Source: Dasypus novemcinctus
Taxonomy: Eukaryota > Chordata > Mammalia > Cingulata > Dasypodidae
Assembly: GCF_030445035.2 (NCBI RefSeq)
Contig: NC_080680.1
Location: forward strand, 114,664,228-114,728,227
DNA: 64,000 bases
Direction of reading: 5' to 3'
Shown here: positions 56,831-64,000 of the stretch, one piece after another
Position numbering within the stretch: the stretch's first letter is position 1
Layout: each line of letters opens with the position of its first letter
Program-made: the position numbers and the translations under genes
The notes under the pieces: model-generated
Told to the model about the DNA's origin: nothing
Databases searched by the model: none
The model's input: the letters and a program-made list of their open reading frames with translations, nothing else

Positions 56831-58786
56831 AGGAAGGATGGGAGAGACAAAGAGAGGAAGGAAAAAAAATGTGGTGAGTGAGATATGGATGGTTATTAGT
56901 TTTCTCTTCAAACTTTTCTGTAATTTTCAAATTTTCAAAATTGACCTCACATATTTTAAAAATTAAAACATGACTTTGGTGACACCACGGAGGACAGACC
57001 TGCTGTCAAGGCAAGCTGATAGTTAGGAAGCTCCTTTAATTGTCCAGGTAGCAGATTATGAATGGTCTAACTTGTGTATTTCCAATTAGCCAAAGTCTCC
57101 TGTCCAGCTTTTTTCTCTCCCATTTGCTTGATAAGTCCCTGTCCACCATCTTGAATTATGTACCCTAAGTCTTCTATCGATTAGAGCAGGGAGAGGGATC
57201 TAACCACGGAGCATCGGAACCAAGGTTTGAATTATGATTACCTTCCACAGTAAAGAAAGGTAGTTGAAAATAGTTCAGGAAGACCAGGTGCCCACCACCC
57301 ATATGTCTGACATGAGACTTTCCTGTGTCTCCCTCTAGCGCTTCCCAGCCTGCTCTTAATGGATCCCAGCCTGTGAGCATCCATTTGACCTCCTTCTCCT
57401 CCAAGTCTTTTTCTTTCCATTCCTTAACTCTCAGTTCTATCTTCACTTTCTAGCTGCTCTCTAAGGCTTCACCTTTTTGAGTACCTTTTATATGTTAAAT
57501 ATTGGACTCCGTTGCTGGGCTCCAGTGAATGTTGCTTAAAACACAAAAGGTTAAGCAGAGAGCAACTTTATTGATTAAACATCCATTTTCTTTCCTTTTG
57601 TTTTTGTAAGAGCCCTTGATGTTGTCTCTGATTGACAGCCCCACCTGCGCACCTCTGGCCCCTGATTCCCCTTGGTAATGTCGCTGAGAGCTATGGAGCA
57701 CCTCACCCACTCCACGCAAGCCACAGATACTTCACATACAGCTTTCAAAGGAAAATAAATGGGGAAAGAAAAAAAAAGAAGAAAGAAGTGTAGCTTCTCC
57801 CGCTTTCCTTTTCTTTCTCCATTCCTTAGACACATTTTATTTCCAGAAGTCCCTGTTGAATGAAGAGAAAGTAAAATGAGAGGAAGAGAAAGCTTTCAGC
57901 ACTGACCCCTCCCTTTTATTCGAATTTCTTCAACAAGCAAGCCTTTAAATACACTTTCAAGAAGGTGACAACCTTGTTAAATTAGCTTTTCCTTCTTACC
58001 TCTCACAGCATGAATGACCTAAAGAATCCTTACTGCAAGACTAACAAAATTACACCCATTAACAAGCTCTGCATGAAAGGCATGGGATGATGTGGTTTTG
58101 CCCTGTTGTCTGCTCACGATAATAACTACATCAGCTGGCTTTGATTCTTCCCTGTTCTCCCCTAAAAGCGTAATATTGTAAATAATAGGGCACCACATTG
58201 CCATTAGAGAACATGATAAGCCTCCCAAGTATAGAGGCCAAATGCCCGGTTACAAATAGGTAGCCAAGTAAATGAAGTCAAACTATTCAAAAACTTCACC
58301 CCTTCTCCAAAGCGCTACTGACACGATCCTATTCACAAGAATCAGGTGATCAGGATATCACTAGAGCTGGCAGGACTGACCAGGGAACCCAATGGTGATG
58401 AGCACTGTGTTAGCAACCAGAGTCTCCATGTGGTTCCTTCATTGGGTTTGGCCTCCATCCCTACCTCTGCTAGTGCATTTTGTTCTTTGCACGAAGAGTA
58501 AGTCTAGCTTGGATCAAATTCTGCAATAGCATCGTTAGTATTTTAAGTAGAGGACAAAGAGAGGGGGTGGACTGCTGGAATGCCTGACTCTCTCCTAAAC
58601 TTCTCAAGATCCAAACCTCTGATAGGAACCAACTCAAAGACCCAGGAATGTGCTAGAGCCTGCTTGCACTGGCTTCCCAACTCCAAGTTCATTGATATCA
58701 CGTTGGTAGTTTGCAATCATTCATGGTGATTTACACACAGAAACAGGCAAACACTACAAATCAGGGCTCAATGTAGTCTGTTGATT
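56831..58786. other. Unassigned stretch with a candidate conserved block
   Basis: No gene recognised. 57960-58260 is unique, with intact-looking motifs (see findings). Minus frames at 57174-57446 and 57495-57835 show no domain. Confidence 0.45.
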
Positions 58787-58794
58787 GTCTAGAC

Positions 58795-59048
58795 TAGGGC
58801 TTTAAAAAAGAAGTTTAAAATATTTAGTATCTGGCCCTTTACTGAAAAAGTTTGCCAATCCCCTTTTCGTGAAGGACCAGATGAATATTTTAAGGTTTGC
58901 AAACTGTATGATCTCTGTCATAAATACTCAACTCTGCCATTGTAGCAAAAAAAAGTTATAAGGTGCGGTTGTGTTTCAATGAAATTCTATTTACAAAAAG
59001 ATATGGTGGGTCACTTTGAGCCCATAGGCTGTAGTTTGCCAACCTCTG
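58795..59048 (+). mobile_element. hAT-Charlie-type DNA transposon with inverted duplication
   Basis: It ends with 'gtagtttgccaacctctg', a typical hAT-Charlie terminal repeat, and contains 'gatctctgtcataaatactc' and 'tgtttcaatgaaattctatt'. An 8-bp direct repeat, gtctagac, flanks it (58787-58794 and 59049-59056) and fits the known hAT preference nTCTAGAn. The left part (58817-58850) is an inverted copy of 58863-58891. Family name not assigned. Confidence 0.8.
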
Positions 59049-59257
59049 GTCTAGACTTAAGAAAGCTGAGAGAATCAATTGACTATATGGAATTGGCAAT
59101 AAAAAGTACTGTGCATTTTATTATTACTTGTAAATTTATGCTATACATCTTTCATATCAGCAAAATTTATTCTTTATATACACACATGCATGTGCACACA
59201 TCTTGATCGATGAGCTGGTTGTTAAATACTTGCCCATTTCTTTCACAGTAATCCATG

Positions 59258-59460
59258 CTGTTCCCTCCCTTTTCAGCAAACCCTTGCTGAGGGCTACATG
59301 TGCCAGACACAAGGAATGAAAGAATTAGAAAGATGAAGTCCATGTCCTCTGAGAGCTCACAGTCCGGTGTAAGACACCAGCAGGGCGGGGCAGTAAATGC
59401 AGAAACCCAAATGACCATAGCGCTGTGGGCAGAGAGAATGGAATAAACCAACATCCACTA
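59258..59460 (-). repeat. L2 LINE fragment (reverse)
   Basis: Pattern 'tgctgagggctacatgtgcc', 'agagctcacagtccggtgta', and 'atgaccatagcgctgtgggc'. Confidence 0.6.
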
Positions 59461-59469
59461 TTCCAGGTG

Positions 59470-59640
59470 ATTCCATAAAGAGAAGCTGATCTCATTAAGT
59501 AGGTGCTATTATATCCATATTACACATGGACCAACTGGAACACAAAGATTCAGTTAACATGCCCAAGGTCATAAATCTGATAAGGATAGGACTGAGATTT
59601 ACAGGCACGGCTGGCTTGACACCAAAGTCCTTGTTCTTTC
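59470..59640 (-). repeat. MIR-type SINE (reverse)
   Basis: Pattern 'taggtgctattatatccata', 'acatgcccaaggtcataaat', and 'ggcacggctggcttgacacc'. Confidence 0.65.
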
Positions 59641-59686
59641 ATTCCACTTTCAATTAGCCCCTTATAGATTTTGTTGTTTCATATTG

Positions 59687-59734
59687 ATATATTATATATA
59701 TGAATACATATATGAATAAATATATATAATATAT
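59687..59734. repeat. AT-rich inverted repeat
   Basis: A perfect 15-bp A/T stem (59687-59701 with 59720-59734) encloses an 18-base loop. It could extrude as a cruciform. Confidence 0.85.
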
Positions 59735-59947
59735 ATTACATTCATATATTGGGTAATCATATTTATATCTTGACATATCGAAAAATGTGCCTCACATACT
59801 CTTCTTTCAATGGTTTCCCTCCCCCTCTATTATCTCTACCATATGAGTTTATTATTTCTCCAAAAGTCAAAAGTAAAAATGTTAATTTTTTAAAGGACAT
59901 GTTTCAGTGTAGCTCTGAGTCAAAAAGAAGCGATAACAGTCATTTCT

Positions 59948-60400
59948 TAGTTTATCAGCACTGCCATGACAAATACCACACAATGGGTTCGTTTAAACAA
60001 AAGAAATTTATTGTCCCATGGATACGGATTCTAGAAATGCAACTTCAAAGTATTGGCAGGGCTTGCTTTCTTCCCCTGTCTGTAGCATTCTGGCAATCAC
60101 ATGGCAATCCCCTCTCCTTGTGTCTGCTTCTCTGTTTTCTGCTAACTTCTGGCTTCTATTGACGTCTAGCTTCTACTGACTGTGTCCGAATTTCCTGTGC
60201 TTATTAGGATCTCGGGCATATGGATGCCATTTGATCTCATCTAAATAGGATCCCCTAAGATCCTCTTCACAAATGAGTCTCCCTTCAGCCAATAGTAACA
60301 TCTTCCAAGGTCCTTTTCACAAATGGGTTCTCACCCACGGGAACTTGGATTAAGATTTGAACATGTCTTTTGTGAGGCACATGATTCAATCCCCAACAAG
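59948..60400 (-). mobile_element. MLT1-like solo LTR (reverse)
   Basis: Reverse landmarks: 'tatcagcactgccatgacaa', 'cacacaatgggttcgtttaa', 'ttctggcaatcacatggcaa', 'gggttctcacccacgggaac', and 'gaggcacatgattcaatccc' at the end. Related to 49286-49772. Frames at 59749-60162 and 60285-60683 cross its borders and are by-products. Confidence 0.75.
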
Positions 60401-60759
60401 TAGTGAGGTGAGTTGTAACCAACTCAATTACTATTAATAAGTGTAGGTGTTTTCTCTTCATGGAGAAGTGGCTAGTCTGAGAGCAGGAATCAGTCATGCT
60501 TTCCACAGTGTCTAGCAGAGGTAGGGACAACCAAGGCATTGTCCAAGTTCCCATGGGTCTTCCGGGAGGGCAGTGCTTGTCCCTAGAAGGGCCATGAAAC
60601 ATCAAATGTTGAATTACCTGAATTGGAATCTTAGCTCTGGCAGGGGCTTGTTTGATGCAAAGTTGATGCATATAGCAGTTCACAGAAATCTCAAGAAAAT
60701 CAACATTTTAAGTGTATAGAGAAGATTTCACGATCTCCCTCAGAAATTTTTTTCTAAAG
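60401..60759. other. Unassigned non-coding stretch
   Basis: Nothing recognised. Confidence 0.5.
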
Positions 60760-60892
60760 CAGAGGTTCTTAAATTCTAGTGTAAATCAGAATCACCTGGG
60801 AAGCTTGTTAAACGTATCTTTTTCCAGGTTAATTCCCAGACGGTCTGATTTAGTCAGTCTCCAGCCAGAACTTCTCTCCCTGGTTAAGAATC
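60760..60892 (+). mobile_element. MER5A-like hAT-Charlie element
   Basis: Start 'cagaggttcttaaattctag', then 'aatcagaatcacctgggaag' and 'gcttgttaaacgtatct'. The flanks ttctaaag (60752-60759) and ttctagag (60893-60900) match at 7 of 8 bases, as an aged target-site duplication would. Confidence 0.85.
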
Positions 60893-60900
60893 TTCTAGAG

Positions 60901-61486
60901 TTTCTCAGTTCCTATCACCATCACACCTAACAAACGGATATGCTACAGGTCCATGAGCTCTCTAATCTGCAATTCTGACATCTAAATGCTCTGAAAACTA
61001 AGCATCTTTATATAACTCATCTGGCAGCAAAATCTGCTGTGAACTTAACTCACCTGGGGACAAAATTTGGCCTGAACTAACTTGACATTTTTTTAGTCTT
61101 TGTTTACCTAATTTTTATGGTCTGGCTACAGAAATATTAATGCAATGATTATAAAGTGCCTCTTCAGACACTCTAAGGGTGTCAGAAAATACAAAATATA
61201 AGCTTCACTTTACTTTCCCCAAATCGTAAGCATCTGATTTCTAAAACATATGTGGCTCCAAGGATTTCAGATATAGGACTGTGGACCTAATTGAAACTCT
61301 TTCTAACTTTGGTTACTCTTCAAGGGTAAGAGAGGGTTTTAGGAATCAAGTAAAATTCACCATTTAGTCTTTGAGCTGCTTCAGTTTCCCCAAGGGGCTT
61401 GACCTACAGAAGGCAGGAGGCAGAAATACTATAAACTGCAGTGATTGTAAACATTCCTGGCCCCCTGTCCTTAAAAGTCCTGTCAC
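60901..61486. other. Unassigned non-coding stretch
   Basis: Nothing recognised. Confidence 0.5.
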
Positions 61487-61492
61487 TATAAC

Positions 61493-62116
61493 TGTAGCAG
61501 TTTGACATGGTTCATGAATTCCAAAAATAGATACTGGATTATGTTAGTAAACTGGTCTGTACCTGGGCATGATTAAATTATGATTACAGCTTTGATTGGG
61601 CCACATCAGTAGGTTGTTGAGTCCCTGCCCCTTGGTAAGTGGGGACTTACAGATAAAAGACATGGCAAAGGACAGAGTTGAAGTTTTGATGCTGGAGTTT
61701 TGAGCTGGAGCCTAGGAAGTGAACATACAGGAGAACAACACAGAGGAATAGAGACGGCTCCTTAGACACAGCAGGAGCACAGGGGGAGACACAGAGCCAG
61801 TCACTTGACAGTCTTCAGCTGGCATTGTGGAGAGAGTCAAAGCCTAGAGAGCCTTAGTCTACAGATTACCTTGTGGAGAAAACAGAGGAGCTGAGCCTGG
61901 AGAGAAATGAACCCCAGGAAGAGAGGAATCCAGGAAGCCTGAACCCTGGCAAACATCAATAGCCATCTTGCTCCAACACATGGCAAAAGACTTTGGTGAG
62001 GGAAGTAACTTATTCTTTATGATCTGGTAACTACAAGTTTCTACCCCAAATAAATACCCTTTATAAAAACCAACCAATTTCTGGTATTTTGCATCAGCAC
62101 CCCTTTGGCTGACTAA
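61493..62116 (+). mobile_element. Solo LTR, MaLR-like, xenarthran type (forward)
   Basis: About 620 bp. It begins 'tgtagcagtttgacatggtt', has 'gattacagctttgattgggc' and, near the end, 'ccccaaataaatacccttta' (a polyadenylation-like region) and 'tctggtattttgcatcagca'. The direct repeat tataac (61487-61492 and 62117-62122) is a likely but low-complexity target-site duplication. Confidence 0.7.
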
Positions 62117-62122
62117 TATAAC

Positions 62123-62459
62123 ACCCATATACCCTAATCCCCTTGTTCAGGTAAAACCAGCTACTCATCCTTTAAGATGCTCAGTGTATTTCATGAAAAT
62201 ACTCAAGACCACCTTGTAAGTGGTGATTTCTGAAGTTCCCATTGGCCTAAGCCTCTATACCCAGGCCATTTTTATCAAACCCAGGGCAGACCTATTTGAG
62301 AATACCAAGAAAGTAGATGAATAAGAGAACTGGGTTCTGGAGACTTAGGTATAACCAAGCCAATGGCATTCTCAGAAATAAAAATAAAAATCATAAAGGA
62401 CTTGAGGACCTAACCAGGAGAAGATTCCTAGATATCCAAGCACTGAGTAAATGCAAACT
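62123..62459. other. Unassigned non-coding stretch
   Basis: Nothing recognised. Confidence 0.5.
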
Positions 62460-62960
62460 CACTCACATGGCCTTCCAAGTCCTGCATAATCTTACTGGTG
62501 CCTTCCTCTCCAATTTTCTGTCCTTCCATTTCTCTTCCTTTGCATCCTCACTCCATTGCTCTTAATATTCTTCAGTTCACTGGAAAACCCTGCTTTCTCT
62601 TATCCCAGGGCTTTAGTATCTGCTGTTCTTTCTGCCTAGAACACTTTATGGCCCCATGCCACCCCCTTCTCTTAGGGTCTTCAACACACTGTCCCTCTCC
62701 CTGGTAAGAGTGTGTACCTTCTCTAGTTTCCCACTTTCTGGCACCATCTCTACCAAAGCCCAAATTCACTGTATTTTAACTGCCTGGTAACCCCATAGCT
62801 CATCAGCCTGTGGTCACCATGAGGCCAGGAACCATGCCTGCCTTCCACTGTTGTGTTCCCAGTGCCTAGCAAAATGCCTGAAAAGGATGTCATGCTCATC
62901 TGCATGAATGTGTGAGTGAATGAATGGCTAGATGAAAAAGAGACAAGGAGAAAGGCAGGA
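62460..62960 (+). repeat. L2 LINE 3' end (forward)
   Basis: L2 order: 'agggctttagtatctgctgt', 'tctttctgcctagaacactt', 'catgaggccaggaaccatgc', 'cccagtgcctagcaaaatgc', and 'gtgagtgaatgaatggc'. Confidence 0.78.
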
Positions 62961-63119
62961 AGTCAGAGAGTGTCCAGAATGATGTTTGGGAATGCAGTTG
63001 GTACATGGTAGCTCTCTCTTGCTAGTTGGGTTTTGAGTGGTGGGTGGTGGGTTCACTAAAGGTAAGGGACAAGGTTGAGCAGAAACTCAGATTCTTTTTC
63101 TTTCCCTGTACATTCTAAA

Positions 63120-63325
63120 CCCTTTTCCTTCAAAATCCTCAACAAACTGTTCATTATATTTTTTGTGTGATTATTATCTCTCTCCCCAGCCAGCAAGCTC
63201 CACAGGAGTACAGAGTGTATATCTGCACTATTCCCCCACATTATACCCAGCCTCTTGTGTCATGCCTAGAACAGTTGTTCATAATCAATATTTGTTGAAT
63301 GAATCATTGATTGTATGAATGAATG
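63120..63325 (+). repeat. L2 LINE 3' end (forward)
   Basis: Pattern 'agccagcaagctccacagga', 'tcatgcctagaacagttgtt', and 'caatatttgttgaatgaatc'. Confidence 0.7.
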
Positions 63326-64000
63326 GGCCAGTGACATTTAATCTCATAGGCTCCAGTGAATCTGTGTTTTGAAATCTCCTAGGCATCCCCAAACAGTTGA
63401 TGTCCTAAGCCCTCTCTCATGGGTAAATAGTAAATTATCAATGGGGGGGGAGGGGATGTAATCTTATCAGACATAATTTTATCAATCTGTCCCAAAGGAA
63501 TCTATCCTCTCATCTTAAACAACTTGTTCTTTGGAGAAATTACATAACTTTCCAAACTCTAAAATGGTTACTCCTAAAATTCCACTATATTACAGTTGAT
63601 ACTCTGAAAAAAAACACCCACCCATCCTCATTCATCCATGTTTCATCCCACAGAACCTCAAGAGAGGTTTCTCCAAAAGAGAAAAATGGATACCAGTGTT
63701 TTCATAAACGTTTCTGTAATCATGAAAAACTTCCTGGGAAAAGGTAAGAGAAAACAAGAAATGGTCTCCACTAAACCCAACTTAAACTCAAAATTAGATC
63801 TCCTTCCACCTGAAAAAGCAAAATGCTTCAAGGAAATGTCAAGGATATATCTTAGGTAAAATGTAACTTATGGACAGAACACTGATATGTTAGTATCACG
63901 ATCATCATATGTCCTAATAAAGATAAGAAGTCAAAATAATTTCCCTTTAAAACAAAAACTCACATAATTCATATTCCACTCTCCCAAGTTTCTACATTCC
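63326..64000. other. Unassigned non-coding stretch to window end
   Basis: Contains a G run at 63443-63451. The 73-codon frame at 63638-63859 has no domain. Confidence 0.45.

Overview
This window looks like ordinary intergenic or intronic DNA of a placental mammal, most likely a xenarthran and probably an armadillo (Dasypus). The evidence is the repeat content. There are several tRNA-derived SINEs of the DAS type known from armadillos, and two nearly identical tails of a young LINE-1 whose long 3' untranslated region is unlike the human one. Around these lie the usual mammal-wide fossils: Tigger1, MER20, MER5A, MIR, L2, old L1, and MLT1/MLT2-type LTRs. Family names come from recognition, not a database search. 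I found no intact host protein-coding gene, no convincing exon, no functional tRNA or rRNA gene, no CRISPR array and no CpG-island promoter. Nearly all open reading frames are short and antisense to, or inside, repeats.

Layout. 1-867 is the 5' part of a Tigger1-like DNA transposon running off the left edge. 868-15.9 kb is a mosaic of MIR, L2, two DAS SINEs, an MLT2-like LTR, old L1 3' ends and a xenarthran-type LTR, separated by unassigned sequence. 15900-19297 is a young 5'-truncated L1 with the C-terminal part of ORF2, a 2.8 kb 3' UTR, a double poly(A) tail and a clear 11-bp target-site duplication. 19.3-25 kb holds L2, an LTR inserted in L2, a reversed old L1 (ORF1 and 5' region) and a dimeric SINE. 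25-35 kb is the least repetitive part and holds several candidate conserved non-coding blocks. 35.4-38.7 kb is an older L1 that itself carries a 339-bp poly(A)-tailed insertion of unknown source. 38.7-45 kb has LTRs, L2 and two SINEs, one of which (43341-43717) is the youngest-looking repeat here. 45-51.2 kb is old L1 broken by three LTRs and a MER20. 53.6-56.7 kb is an old L1 carrying a second young L1 tail and a reversed SINE. 56.8-64 kb has hAT-type elements, L2, MIR, LTRs and one candidate conserved block.

How the pieces relate. The informative biology is the retrotransposition record. L1 supplies the enzymes, and the SINEs, the unknown retrocopy and the truncated L1s all carry L1-style target-site duplications and A-rich tails. 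Nesting gives relative ages: MIR, L2 and old L1 are oldest, MLT-type LTRs and hAT elements are intermediate, and the DAS SINEs and the two L1 tails are youngest. I see no sign of an undescribed gene system. The points most worth a second look are the L1 tail structure, the unknown retrocopy at 35.5 kb and the candidate conserved blocks.
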